A stretch of DNA of 64,000 nucleotides from Gnetum montanum. Lineage: Eukaryota; Streptophyta; Gnetopsida; Gnetales; Gnetaceae. The position numbers and the translations under genes were made by a program. The stretch spans positions 1 to 64,000 of the forward strand of contig MNCI01008033.1 in assembly GCA_015680685.1 (NCBI GenBank), written 5' to 3'. Positions 10,032 to 21,170 of the stretch are shown piece after piece; positions within the stretch are counted from its first letter, which is position 1; each line of letters opens with the position of its first letter. The notes below the pieces were generated by a model. That model was not told the DNA's origin. It saw nothing but the letters and a program-made list of their open reading frames with translations, and did not search any database.

Positions 10032-11930
10032 TACCCCCCATGACTGAATGAAAACTCATCCTCGAGTTCCTTATACAATATTGGGAAGGTATGGGATTAT
10101 TGACTGAATGACAACTGACAATAACATTGAATGATAGACTCAAAGTGCCTAGTGAACGGATCAACAAACATATTACAACATTGGTGTTCATACCCATTGT
10201 GGTGGACATTGTACATAGATGACATCCAAACCCTCATTTGACAACTTGGAGAGAGAGAAAAAAAAATGAAAATGAGGTGTGTTGCTTCCAATGTGCACAC
10301 TATTGTTCATCCATGGCCATATGATGCGTGTTCCTTGCATAACTACTTTAGCTCAAGTCCATTTTGAGTTCTCCCTCCTATCCCAGAACATTGTTCATGT
10401 GATCGCCATTTGCACATACAACATAGTCATGAATTAGCAAGGATAGATAAAATATAATGTGATTGATGCCTTGCCTCACTATGAAGCACATTGGCTAGGT
10501 TGTGGGTATGGCAAATATTGGGTTAGAGGCGTATCACTGGTGACTACTAAAGGTGTAGGGGTGAGATAAGTAATGGAATGGAAAATTTTGTGATAGGGCC
10601 CCCATGACTAATAGCGAACCTCTAGTAGCAATAAGATGGAAAATGAAAGAACAAGGAAGAATAGAAAAATAGCAATGGTGAAGCCAATAAAACAAAATTA
10701 GATGTCATGGATCGGTTGAAATGGAAAATGATTGATTGCAGGAAATGTTTAAGGAAAAGAACTTAACAATTACACAAAAAAGGAATGCCAATGGGTCCTC
10801 CCCAAAGCAGGCTAATGCCCTTTATGCCCTAACATACCCTCAAACCAAAGAGTCTGTAGGCTCTAGGAATGTCATATGGAAACAATGGTTAAGGACTTAC
10901 CCACAAAAGTTTACCAAAGAGTAATAATGTGACAACCAAGATAGAGAATGATCATAAAATTGGCAATGAGGTAGAATATGGAAAGAAATTTGAAAGAGAA
11001 GAGAGAATGGAATGGAATCCCAAGATCATGTTTGTGTAAAGTCCCTTGTGTATTATGTGGTTAAGGTAACTTAATAGAATTGATTTCAAATCCAGATCAA
11101 AACTAACCACATCCAATGATCCCACATCAACACACTTGACCAACCCAACCTCCTAAAGTAACAAGAATTCATCCACAAAGTCATCTCCATTCCAACAAGA
11201 GAAAGATAGAGAAGTAAGAAGCAAGAAAGGGCCTTAGTTAGAGGAAACCTTCAGGATGGATAACATGTCTTTCCAATGCCATAACTAGTGCTTGTGGCTG
11301 ATGTTTCTTATTATGTCTAAGGAGTGTGCTTTGAATTCTCACAATTTTCTTTTCTCTTTTTCTTTTTCTTTTCGTGAGAACCACACCATGCAAAGACTTA
11401 TTTCATTTAGTCAACTTCCTGATATTGGTCAATAGCGAAATGGTAGAAAACTTATGAAAAACATCCAAGTACCCAAGAGAGTAGCCAAAAAAATGTGTCG
11501 AATCCCATTTAGGTCACATCCTTTTCCATTCATTTGAATCTTTTCTTGGTTTGAAGAGTACTAAGCCACCAATTCATTAATAGGTTTTCTTAGAAAAATG
11601 GGCAGTACATTTCCAAAACAAGGAAGACCATAGAGTTGCACAGATGAGTGGATGATGTGGACTTATTGCCTATTTTATCAAAAGAAACCATATCTTAGTA
11701 TCAACATTAAAAGTTAAAGGTAAAAGCCAAACATTAGCAATCAACACCATTATAGTACAATCTACCATCATGAGCACTTTTTATGTGTAGAGTAAGAATA
11801 AATCAAACAAAGAAATAGTAAAAATGTTAACGATGGTGTAAAAAAAAAGTAAATATGAAAAATGTGTAAAACAAAAATAAAAAAGGAACTAAGGGCTTAG
11901 AATGGTTAGCATTGGTGGCCATCTCCCCCA
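10032..11930 (-). other. 3' untranslated region of element B, between integrase and 3' LTR
   Basis: About 1.9 kb collinear with 23091-24985 of element A (the integrase end, a CTCAGTCATGGGGGAGATGG block, then long non-coding sequence, ending at the polypurine tract). No sense-strand frame is conserved. It contains the antisense ORF at 10736-10924 and, before that on the plus strand, a conserved leader block (about 10240-10460) that also aligns with A. Confidence 0.65.
10736..10924 (+). CDS. Antisense ORF of element B, conserved in element A
   Basis: A 62-codon frame opposite to gag-pol, between integrase and the 3' LTR. Its counterpart in A (24072-24263) is the same length to within one codon, alignable without gaps and about 68% identical; shared blocks include LYALT and VGSRNVIWKQ. 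The preceding bases (TTGATTGCAG then GAAATG) look like a splice acceptor in B, so it may be a 3' exon; an alternative is translation from the internal ATG. Tat-lineage plant elements are known to carry extra ORFs in this place, some antisense. I recognise no domain. Flanking sequence has indels between A and B while this block has none, but amino-acid divergence is not lower than nucleotide divergence, so selection is unproven. Confidence 0.5.
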   Translation: MQEMFKEKNLTITQKRNANGSSPKQANALYALTYPQTKESVGSRNVIWKQWLRTYPQKFTKE

Positions 11931-11949
11931 TGACTGAGTTGGAAGGAGG

Positions 11950-13180
11950 TAATCCAAAATAAGGATCAGGGTTGTCCCCAACAAAGGTAGTATTAGTACT
12001 AGTTGTTTTAGGTTTATGGAATGGTTTGGATTGCTAGATGTTGACCAATAACTTCTTATTTTGGTTTTTAGGGTTATAGATCATCATGGCCCCTAAAGGA
12101 AAAGCCTCATGAATGATATAAGGTCCCTTCCACATTGTTTGAAATTTAGTTCATTATGACATATGTGTGGGATTGCAATACAGAACCTTATCTCGCAATT
12201 GGTATTTGACTTTTCTAATCCTTAGGTCATGACGTTTTTTATTAAAGGCCTTATGCAATTTGTTATATAACAGGGTGGCTAATTGGTTCTCATCTAGTAA
12301 GTTAAGGTTCATTAATCTTTCTTTTTGTGCTAGATTAAGGTCAAGGTTAAGGTCACATGCTATGGATAGGGTACAGAGCTTAGCTTGAATAAGAAGCATT
12401 GGAAGTTTATCATACACTAACTCATAGGGAGAGTCACCTATAGGGAGTTTCCACATGGAGTGGTATGCCCAAAGAGCATCGTTCAGCTTGGTGCTCCAAT
12501 CTCACCTATATTTGCTAATGGTTCATGTTAATATTTTTTTGATCTTCCTATTGGTGATTTCAACTTGATCATTCACTTGAGAATGATATGGTTTAGTCAG
12601 TTTATGCTTAACTCCTAAGTGTTGCATCAACTTCTAGAAAGTCGCACCTATAAAGTGTGTACGATTGTTAGAAATAAGGGCACGAGGCATGCCAAACCTA
12701 TTTATGATTTTTTTTGAATAAATCATGCAGCGGTAGATGATGTACAGTCTATAATAGCAGTTGCTTCTATCCACTTTGTAAAATAGCCAACAACAACAAC
12801 AATGTAGGCCTTTCCATTGGACATTGGTGTTATAGCCCCCATAAAATCAATTCCCCATATGTTGAAGGGTTCTAAGGGTTGAATCCATTGTTTCATACCC
12901 TCCATTCTAACAGTCATTCCCCCATCATGTTGGCAATGCTCACAAGATTCGACAAAATGATGAGCATCCCAAAACAATGTAGGCCAATAATATCCTACAA
13001 GTAAGATTTTAATGGTTGTTCATCTCCCAGCATAATGACCCCCACAAGGGCCCTCATGAGCATCTTGGAGAACTCGTAATTGATCTACATTGGGAACACA
13101 CCATTGAACCAATCCATTAGAACATACTTTATAAAGTTGTCCATTGATTTCTATGAAATATTTGGCTTAATGAAGAAACT
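11950..13180 (-). pseudogene. Integrase of gypsy element B
   Basis: Would splice element cDNA into the host genome. The HHCC zinc domain is visible in order: HEGPCGGH then CEHCQHD (near 12935-13050). In the catalytic core the first Asp is present (WGIDFMG, near 12865); the second, normally in S-D-N-G, reads ISNNRTHF (Asp to Asn, Gly to Arg); the Glu region reads QVNDQVEITNR, Glu kept. The C-terminal part (12154-12456) keeps SPYELVYDKLPML and LRIRKVKYQLRDKVLY. Several in-frame stops are present. It follows RNase H in the usual gypsy order and is collinear with the integrase of A. Confidence 0.85.
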
Positions 13181-13352
13181 ATTATTTCTTTTTAATGTCT
13201 AACCCCTATGGTGTTTCTTGTGTGAGAAGATAGATAAGAATGCTACTATACCAATTTGTCTCTGTGGTTAATTGATTATTTATTTCACCTACAAAGAGGA
13301 GTTCATTGAGGAAATGGTTAGAAATTGAACATTCATCCTCTTTGTTGTCCCA

Positions 13353-13880
13353 TCATAACCAAGATAAATGATTAGTAACAACATTCTCAATGCCTTTATG
13401 ATCAATCATTGTAAGGTCAAACTCTTGTAAGATCAAGAGCCACCGTATGATGTGAGGGCTCACCATTGGTTTATTCATTAGGAACCAAATTGCACTATGA
13501 TATGTGTGTACAAATATCTTATAGCCCAATACATAGTTCCAAAATTTTTCTAGTGAAAACACCACAGCCATTAATTCTTTTTTTGTTGTGGTGTAATTGA
13601 GCTACACACTAGCAATACTTCAACTTGCACAGTGAATGTAATAAGGTCATTTCTAATCATCATTACAACTCCTAAAGTAATGTTGGACGCATCAATCATT
13701 ATGTGGCATGGTTTGGACCAATCAAGAGCTTGTAAAATAGGTCTTTCTATGAGATTATTTTTTAAGATTTGGAAAGCTAGCTCACATTCCCTGGTCCATT
13801 CAAAGGGTATGTTCTTTTTTGTTAATTCAACCAATGGTTATGCAACCTTCAAAAAGTTCTCAATGAAGCATCTATAATAG
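13353..13880 (-). pseudogene. RNase H domain of gypsy element B
   Basis: Would remove the RNA strand during reverse transcription. Two overlapping pieces: 13571-13834 carries the connection FEWTRECELAFQILKNNL and HIMIDASNITLGVV (the D-A-S first acidic motif), and 13353-13571 carries VVFSLEKFWNYVLGYKIFV, the H-T-Y-HSAI site (third acidic residue changed to Tyr; A has HIDHSAI) and LQEFDLTMIDHKGIEN. A frame change separates the pieces. It abuts RT upstream and integrase downstream. Confidence 0.85.
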
Positions 13881-14541
13881 CCAGTATGTTCAAGGAATGA
13901 CTAGATATCTTTTATAGTTTTAGGTTGATGAGTGATTTTTTGGATAACTTTAATCTTTTCAAGATCTACCTCTATCCCTATTTGTGAAATCTTAACACAA
14001 TGCCTTCTTGGACCATTAAATGGTTTTTTTTCCAATTGAGCCTTAAGTTGGTTTCTACACATCATTTTAGTACTTGCTCTAATCTATCCAATGCTTGCTC
14101 AAAGTCTTCTCTATAGATGGTGAAATCTTCCATGAAAACCTCCACACCATTCCCTATTTGCTGCTAAAAGATACTTAGAACCAAACATTGAAACGTTTAT
14201 GGGGCATTGCACAAGCCAAACGACATCTGCATATATGCAAAAGTTTCCCAAGGACTTGTGAACATGGTCTTGGCTTGGTCTTCTGGTCCATTTAAAAAAC
14301 TATAGTAGTAATGCCCTACAATGGTACCTAATACTTTGTCGCCGAATGGCAATAGGAAATGATCTTTGCATGTTTCCATGTTCAGTAGCCTAAAGTCTAT
14401 ACACATCCTCCATTTACCTCCTTTTTTAGAAACAATGACTAAGGGACTAACCCATTCACTATTAGCAATGGGGTAGATGAACCTAGCTTCTAGAAGCTAT
14501 TCAATTTCTTCTTTAACCACTTACTTAAGCTTTGGGTTCAA
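13881..14541 (-). pseudogene. Reverse transcriptase of gypsy element B, catalytic site lost
   Basis: Reads in order WVSPLVIVSKKGGKWRMCI, DFRLLNMETCKDHF, LPFG, HYYYSFLNG, PEDQAKTMF, FAYMQMSFGLCNAP, then the active-site strand VFMEDFTIY (near 14120). The RT signature in this lineage is F-M-D-D; here the first Asp is Glu. Compared with A, about ten codons between FLNG and PEDQ (the GYNQI block) are deleted in frame. The sequence type and order place it with the Athila/Tat side of gypsy. Stops are scattered through the distal half (13.9-14.1 kb). Confidence 0.85.
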
Positions 14542-15075
14542 TCATCTCTGCAGTTGTCGTTGAGGCTTCATGTAGGGATCAATGTAAATTCTATGTTGGC
14601 ATATCCTAGGATCTATTTTGGTTAATTTGGGATATGAACAAGTAAAGGATTTTAACCATTTGTTTACCATTTTTAGCAGTCTCTCTTTTTGTTGAGGAGA
14701 ATGCTTAGCGTTAATGATTACCAGTTTTCCATTCTTGAGAAATGTATAGTCCATACGAATGGGCAATGGTTTTAACTCAAGGGGATCTTGCTTGAACTTG
14801 TCAGGGATTTCCAACTTTCCCCAGTTGATATTTTCAATGTCAAGAATTGGAAGTTAGTGATGGACTTGCTCTAATATGTCTATGCTATCGATGTAGGCAA
14901 AAGTCAAGCTCTCAATTGGTTCCATGCATATAGTTGACTTGCTTTCTTGGTTAGCTATCAGCCACTGGGTGCCTTCTTGTCTTGTGGCTACTACATATAA
15001 TCATCTTTGTATGTTAGTTATTTGTGCACATTGGTTGCATGCAGGCAATGTTAGATGTTATACAAATTAGTCCTT
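14542..15075 (-). pseudogene. Protease-RT linker of gypsy element B
   Basis: An open frame at 14542-14814 (EIPDKFKQDPLELKPLPIRM... with RICQHRIYIDPYMKP before RT) is collinear with 20150-20460 of A. 14815-15075 is more decayed and contains a Cys-poor spacer also found in A. This is the hinge preceding RT, with no catalytic role assigned. Confidence 0.65.
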
Positions 15076-15748
15076 CTACATGCAGTTGCACCTTGTGTTA
15101 CTATATGCGATGCATGGAAATTTCTTCTTCTCGATCTTTCCAAACAAATTTTCCTTTGATATTTCTAGGGAAAGATCACATATTCCTATGTGCGCATCAA
15201 TTGTGCTTAGCCATGCTCTTCCAATAATTATTGGGAAGTTCCCCTTGCAGTTGTTGACTTGAATCACTAGGAAATTAGCTAGATACAACCAACTAAAAAT
15301 AGTGGTGACAATGTCCTCCACTAGTCCTAATGGGATAGTGATGGACTGGTCAGCCAACTCTAAATGAATGTTACTCTTTTTTAGTGGGGATAGGTTCTAG
15401 TCTTTGTACATTTCTTGAGAGATTAACTTGACACTAAAACCTAAATCCAAAAGAGATTTGCAAGGCTCATTCCCAGCGATTTGTAAATATATAAGAGGAC
15501 TCCTACGATTAAAGAATTTCCTAGGAAGACGACTAGCTTTAATCCAGTCAGTAATGGCATAAGTCAACATGACCATGTGCATTAAGTGTGTTCTTTGGTT
15601 TGAAGGAAGCTCCAAAGGTTCGAATGATGGTGAGGTGTTTGGAGTATTACCCACTTGTCATTGGAAGAACTTAGTTTGACTATTGGTTCTAAAGAAATGT
15701 CTCTTCTTTGTGCAATTGTCTGAACCAATAGTAGGTTGAGGGTTGACA
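15076..15748 (-). pseudogene. Retropepsin-like protease of gypsy element B
   Basis: Aspartic protease that would cut the polyprotein. The active-site loop at about 15430 reads LLDLGFSVKLIS, where A has LLDSGSDVNLIS; the D-S-G triad has become D-L-G. The second landmark, FPIIIGRAWLSTI (near 15215), keeps the hydrophobic-IGR motif. Upstream, 15560-15748 is the gag-protease junction (HMVMLTYAITDWIKAS), which abuts the left end of inserted element A; the remainder of gag resumes at 25846. Confidence 0.8.
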
Positions 15749-15753
15749 ACCCT

Positions 15754-15995
15754 TGATGAGAGTGGTTACTCTAGTAGTTACTCTAATTATTAGAGTGGTT
15801 ACTCTTGCAATTACTCTAGTAGTTATTCTAATTATTAGAGTGGTTACTTTAGCAGTTATTCTAATTATGAGAGTGGTTACTCTAGCAATCACTCTAGCAG
15901 TTATTTTAATTATCAGAGTGGTTACTCTAGTGGTTACTTTAGCAATTATTCTAATTATTAGAGTAGTTACTCTAATTATCAGAGTAGTTTCTCCC
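15754..15995 (+). repeat. Short tandem repeats in U3 of element A's 5' LTR
   Basis: About 240 bp built from TTAGAGTGGTTACTCTAGYA and AGTTATTCTAATTA modules repeated seven or more times. The 3' LTR has only about 110 bp of the same modules (24986-25095). The translated repeats give long low-complexity open frames on both strands (VTLIIRVVT-type), which are not genes. Confidence 0.85.
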
Positions 15996-16770
15996 AAGCC
16001 TATAAATATAATGCCCAGGCACACAATTGGAAGAAAGTGTTTTAGCAGTCAAGTAGTGAAACTCTTGTAGTCTATTTGAAAGTTAGAGTATTTTCTAAGT
16101 GCCCATAGTAGGAGGTTGAAGTGTCAAAAAATCTTTATTTAAGAATTGTGTACCTGAGCACACCTTGTGTATGGCAATAAAGACGAGCTCTTTGATTCAT
16201 CCTTGCAGCACTTGAGATTTATTTTCTTACACATTTATTTTATTTTATTTTCTTATGCATTTATTTTATTTTATTTTATTTTATGCACTTTACATATTTT
16301 TTATTAGCACAACAATTCATTTTGATCAATTGAGCAAATCATTAAATTACACAAGCACGAGCACTTCAAGCATGCGTGTAACATTTGGTAACCTAGTAAT
16401 GATTAGTGTTTGGTAATTCCAGCAGTGTTACACTGGTTCAGGATATGTACGACAAGTGAGAATGAATCTTAGTGTTAGGATTAGATAGAACTTAGTTAAT
16501 TTATAGTTAAGTTAAATTAGTCACTTAGTTACCTCTCTCCTTCCCTACTAGCATAGGACATAAAAACATAAAAGCTATAAAAATCATATGCCTCAAGCTT
16601 ATTTAACCATACAATCGTGACATACAGGTAAGCTTAGAAAGACAACAATCAATGAACCCATCCTTGTTCCACAAGGATGCATAAGCACTTAGTCCTTGGA
16701 ATTTGACTAGATTGTCCATGAAATGCTTGTATTCGTATGGTTGAGCATAGGGGTACCTCGCCACTCATCA
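15754..16770 (+). mobile_element. 5' LTR of element A
   Basis: 1017 bp, TGATGAG...CTCATCA. Its U3 holds the short tandem array described separately. A TATA box CCTATAAATATAA lies near 15999 and an AATAAA signal near 16171 within R/U5. Compared with the 3' LTR (860 bp) the excess is almost entirely in the U3 array; the rest aligns base by base with transitions. The LTR end is followed one base later by a TGGAACCATTG primer-site remnant. Confidence 0.9.
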
Positions 16771-16790
16771 TTGGAACCATTGTCAAAGAA
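16771..16790 (+). other. Primer-binding site of element A (decayed, tRNA-Asp type)
   Basis: TTGGAACCATTGTCAAAGA directly follows the LTR. The tRNA-Asp complement used by many plant gypsy elements is TGGCGCCGTTGCCGGGGA; the site keeps its spacing, and nearly all differences are transitions at CG or CHG positions. Element B's version is closer to the consensus. Confidence 0.6.
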
Positions 16791-16906
16791 TTACTTGTTT
16801 GTGTGCTAACTAGAACATAGGAAATAATTCACATCATTGGAATGAACCCTTAGGGTTGGTTGAGAAAATAATAAACAAGAATACATTGCACACTAAACAG
16901 ACAAGT

Positions 16907-19395
16907 ATGTCTCCTTCTTCGTACAAAAGTGCCTTACTTCCTAGGTCTAAAACAGGAAATAGTTAGTAGCGTAATACACATGATGTTGGTCTACTAGTCC
17001 CTCAACAAGTTCGAGTGGTATATATTCATCCCAATGAGTATATACCAAACTTTACCTTTATCCTCCATCATGATGAACAATTGCGTTGGTGATACTTAGA
17101 AGGTAACATAGTGTCACCTCTCAATCGTTCAGTCCTAAGCATGCTTCTTCATGCTCTCACGAATTTCCATACTGCACTTACACGTAGAATACATTGTGGA
17201 AGATCATGACTAGAGAGAATACCATCCCATAGAGGCACAATGTCAAAGGGAATTGCAATAGGAGAGACATCATAATTCTTTAAAGGGTAAGTGGTCCTAG
17301 GATGCCCCACATGTATTAAGTGAAAATGAGGATGGTGAACATATCTTAGGTAGTCGTCCACATAACAATGTTCCTCCCCTTGACTTTGGCCAAGGGGTTG
17401 TGTATCAGAACTTTCATTCCACTATTCATAACCTAGGTTTTAATACCCATGATCAAAAAGGGTCCAAAAAAGGGACACAAACTCATGATAAAGGTGGACA
17501 TTCTAATCACAATCGTGATCAAGGCTGAGACCATAAAAGAGAAGGTAGCAGACACTGTCATGATGATAGTTTTCCTTCTTATTCACCTTCATCATCTCCT
17601 TCATCCTATCCTTCAATATCTGGATGTGGTCATAAAGAAAAAGACCATAGGGATAAAGGTAGGGAAAGTGGAAGTCATAGATAAAATAGCCAAGAAAGGG
17701 GACAAGGGCACTCTAGAGAGTCATGACATAGAAGAAGGGAGAGTAGGGAACAACGTAAGCATCATAGATGCCATGAACGAGATGATTATGATGAACCCCT
17801 ACTCACTACTCAAATTATGTTGGACATAACTGAGGCTATTAGAATTCCAACAAGACATCAAAAAGATAGTAGGATTAAGAGATTAGATATAAACAATATC
17901 CCACAATTTGAAGGGGGATACAACACTGATCCTTAGAATCACTTACAAGAATTCCATGATATGTGTGCCTTACAAAACATAGAGAATGAATGACAAAAAC
18001 TTAAGTTGTTCCCACGGAAATTAGTTAAAGAAGAAAAAAGCTGGTACTAGTCTTTAGAACTGGAATCCATTCATAGGTGGAGTACTCTGTTAGAACTATT
18101 TAATGATAAGTACCAAACGTACTCCTGACTATCTAACTTGAAAAAGCAAATCCAATGCTAGAAACAAGAAGGACATGAACCCTTGGATGCTACCATGGGC
18201 TGATACTATGCACTATTACATTGTTGTCCTAGCCATGGTTATTCACAAAGGGATCAACTGCGCCATCTCGTGGATGGGCTTAGGCATGAAATGAGAAGAA
18301 CCCTTGGGACTTATGCCCAAGGGAGACTATCCGAGCTTAGCTATCATCAAATTCAAAGACTATTGGAGCAAGTTTCTAAGGAAGAAGGTCAGCTATGGAA
18401 GAGAGAAAGTGTGGAAGAGTATAATCAAGATCCTTCCCTTTGAAAGAGGGGAGTAAAATTTTGCGAGGATGAAGAAGAGTCACCACTCAAAGAGATGGTG
18501 AATAGGAAAATTTTTCCTATCCAAAAGATGACATTAGAAGTTTTGATAAAGGTAGATCAAATTTGGGATTCCCTACACAATAGAGTTTAAACTATTCTTA
18601 AAATGGTAGAGGATTCTAGAGAGCAAGGTAGTGAGAAAAGAAAAAAGAAAGAGGTTGAACATGCATGTAGCAAGCGTAGGGGAAAAGTTGTCATCATTGA
18701 AGAGGTTGTGGATTCGGAAATAGATAATGATAGTGGATGTGAGATGTGTCAATATGACCATCCTAAGGGATGTTGCCCTATAATCTCACATCTATAGGAG
18801 TCTAGGATGTATGCACTCAACCCACGATTATACAAAAGGAAAACACCCTGAAGGTTACCTTATCCTCAAGGTAACCCAAGGGAGTTCCACCAACCTTTAA
18901 CATATTATCCTAGTGGAACTCCACCATAACCAATTAAGCAATATCAATAGTGGTAGCAACCACAATCATGGGGAATGCCACCACCAAGGCAACATTATCC
19001 TTACTAGCAACCTGACCCGTATGAATATTACATGCAGTAGCCAATCTCCCCACATGACTCTACTGGTCACATCACTCCTCAACCTCACTACCAAGCCTAC
19101 GAGTATTATGGGACTCCCTCTTCTAGAGGTGATATTCCGCACGCATATCATCCTTCTCATCCAGTTGCATCTCCTCCACCAATAGCTCCACTACCACTTG
19201 CTCTTGTGATGCAAGGTGAAATCCCTACCCAGCCGTAGCAACGTAACACCATGAGGGTTGTTAACTCTCAACCTAGTGTTGGTTCCAACAACCACATGAA
19301 GAAAAGACCTTTCTTTAGAACCAATAGTCCAACCAAGCCCTTGCAATCACAAGCGGCTGATTCTTTAGATGCCTCAATATCAATCAAAACTTCGA
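16907..19395 (+). pseudogene. gag of gypsy element A
   Basis: Starts MSPSSYKSALLPRSK at 16907, mirroring MSSSSYERASPARSN at the start of B's gag. The order is an N-terminal region with NEYIPNFTFILH, charged His/Arg/Lys-rich sequence (17400-17830), the conserved capsid block IPQFEGGYN...NHLQEFHDMCALQNIE (near 17890-17990), LFNDKYQTYS (near 18100), LRHLVDGLRHEMRRTLGTYAQGRL (near 18260-18330), a near-CCHC knuckle CEMCQYDHPKGC (18739-18774) and a Pro/Tyr/His-rich tail to about 19250. More than ten in-frame stops, mostly TAG and TGA, plus frame changes. It would form the element's particle and bind its RNA. Confidence 0.85.
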
Positions 19396-19424
19396 AGCCA
19401 CCTTCAACCTAATCACCACACTCA

Positions 19425-19935
19425 ATGCATACAGTCATGCTAACACATACCATCACCAATTGGATCAAAGCTAGCCACCTTCCCAGGAAATTATTTGATC
19501 CTAGGAGTCCTTTGATATACTTACAAATAGCTGAAAATGAGCTGTGCAAGGATCTTTTGGATTCAGGTTCCGATGTCAACTTGATTTCTCAAGAAATATA
19601 CAAGGCCTAGAACCTACCTCCATTGAAAAAGAGAAAAATCCATCTAGATTTGGCCGACCAATCCATCACTATCCCATTGGGACTGGTGGAAGACATTGTT
19701 GCCACTGTTTGTGGGTGGTCATACCTAGCTGACTTCCTAGTGATTCAAGTAAACAATATTAAGGGATAATTCCCAATCATAATGGAGAGAGCATGGCTAA
19801 GCACCATCAATGCATGCCTAGGAATCCATGATCTTTCCCTAGACATATCAAAGAAAAATACATTCAGAAATATCAAGAAGAAGAAAGTTACATGCATCAC
19901 ATATAGTGACACAGGGTGTAATTGCATGTAGAGGT
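19425..19935 (+). pseudogene. Retropepsin-like protease of gypsy element A
   Basis: Residues TNWIKASHLPRKLF open the domain, followed by DLLDSGSDVNLISQEIY (near 19550-19605) with the D-S-G catalytic triad intact. The flap-distal motif, IIIGRAWL in B, reads IIMERAWLSTI here (Gly to Glu). A frame change near 19610 separates the two parts. It is collinear with 15076-15660 of B. Confidence 0.85.
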
Positions 19936-20460
19936 CATGGTTTGTGCAAAGTTTAGCATTGCCTGCATGTAATCAATGTGCACAAGTGATTAACATATAA
20001 AGATGCCTATATGTAGTAGCCACACGATAGGAAGACACCTAGTGGCTAACAGTTGATCAAGAAAGTAGTTCACTCATATGCATGGAACCAATTGAGGGTT
20101 TGACTTGTGCTTACATCGATAGCATAGACGCATTAGAGCAAGTCCACTGCCAACTTCCAAGTCTTAACCTTGAAAATATCAACTGGGGAAAGTTGGAAAT
20201 CCCTAAGAAATTTAAGTAAGCACCCCTTGAGTTGAAACCATTTCCCACTAGTATGGAATACATGTTTCTTAAAAATGTAAAATTGGTAATTATCAACGCT
20301 AAGCTTGATCCTCAATAGAAAGAAGAACTACTAAAGGTAATAAATGAATGGTCAAAAGCCTTCACTTTCTCATATCCCAAATTAACTAGAATAGATCCTA
20401 GGATATTACAACATAGAATTTACACTGACCTCTCCATGAAGCCTCAAAGAAAACTGCCAG
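19936..20460 (+). pseudogene. Protease-RT linker of gypsy element A
   Basis: Collinear with 14542-15075 of B: CMEPIEGLTC near 20080, IPKKFK*APLELK near 20200, and RILQHRIYTDLSMKPQ near 20400 just before RT. No catalytic motif. Stops replace Gln in several places. Confidence 0.6.
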
Positions 20461-21170
20461 GCAATTGAACCCTAAGCTGAAGTAAGTAGTTAAGGAAGAA
20501 ATCGAAAAAATTATCAAGGTTGGGTTCATATACCCCATTTCTTATAGCGAATGGGTTAGCCCCTTAGTTATTGTGCCTAAAAAGGGAGGCAAATGGAGGG
20601 TGTACATTGATTTCAGGCTACTAAATATGGCAACATTTAAAGATCATTTTTCATTACCATTTGTCGATCAAGTCTTAGACACCATTGCAGGGCATTGCTA
20701 GTATAGTTTTCTAAATTGATATAGCAGATATAACCAAATATAAATAGCCCCAGAAGACTGAGCCAAGACTACGTTCACTACTCCTTGGGGAATGTTCACA
20801 CACAAACAAATGTTTTTTGGCTTGTGCAATGCCCCTGCAACATTTCAATGACTAGTTCTAAGCATATTCCAATAGTAGATAGGGAATGGTGTGGAGGTAT
20901 TTATGGACGACTTCTCCACTTATGGAGCAAACTTTGATCAAGCCTTGGACTGATTAGAGAAAATGTTAAAATGATGTATAGAAACCAATTTGAGGTTCAA
21001 CTGGTAGAAAAGCCATTTGATGGTCCAAGAAGGCATAGTACTAGGACACAAAATCTCACACACAAGGATAGAGGTAGACCCCAAGAAAATCAAAATTATC
21101 TAAGGAATTGCCCATCAACTAGAAACTATCAAAGATACTCAATCATTCCTTGGACATACTGGCTACTATA
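20461..21170 (+). pseudogene. Reverse transcriptase of gypsy element A
   Basis: Motifs in order: FIYPISYSEWVSPLVIVPKK (near 20525), GGKWRVYIDFRLLN, FVDQVLDTIAGH, the YNQI block (still present, unlike B), PED*AKTTFTTPWGMF, FFGLCNAPATFQ, and the active site VFMDDFSTYG (near 20905) with both aspartates of F-M-D-D intact. Then HLMVQEGIVLGHKISH and IEVDPKKIKII. Stops are C-to-T or G-to-A type (for example R-to-TGA after ATFQ). The F-M-D-D and VLGHKIS text is typical of Athila/Tat-type gypsy RT. Confidence 0.9.

Noticed and set aside
15689-16070. Overlapping long open frames on both strands (VTLIIRVVT-like)
   Set aside because: They are translations of the TTAGAGTGGTTAC tandem repeat, whose unit length and lack of stop words keep all frames open.
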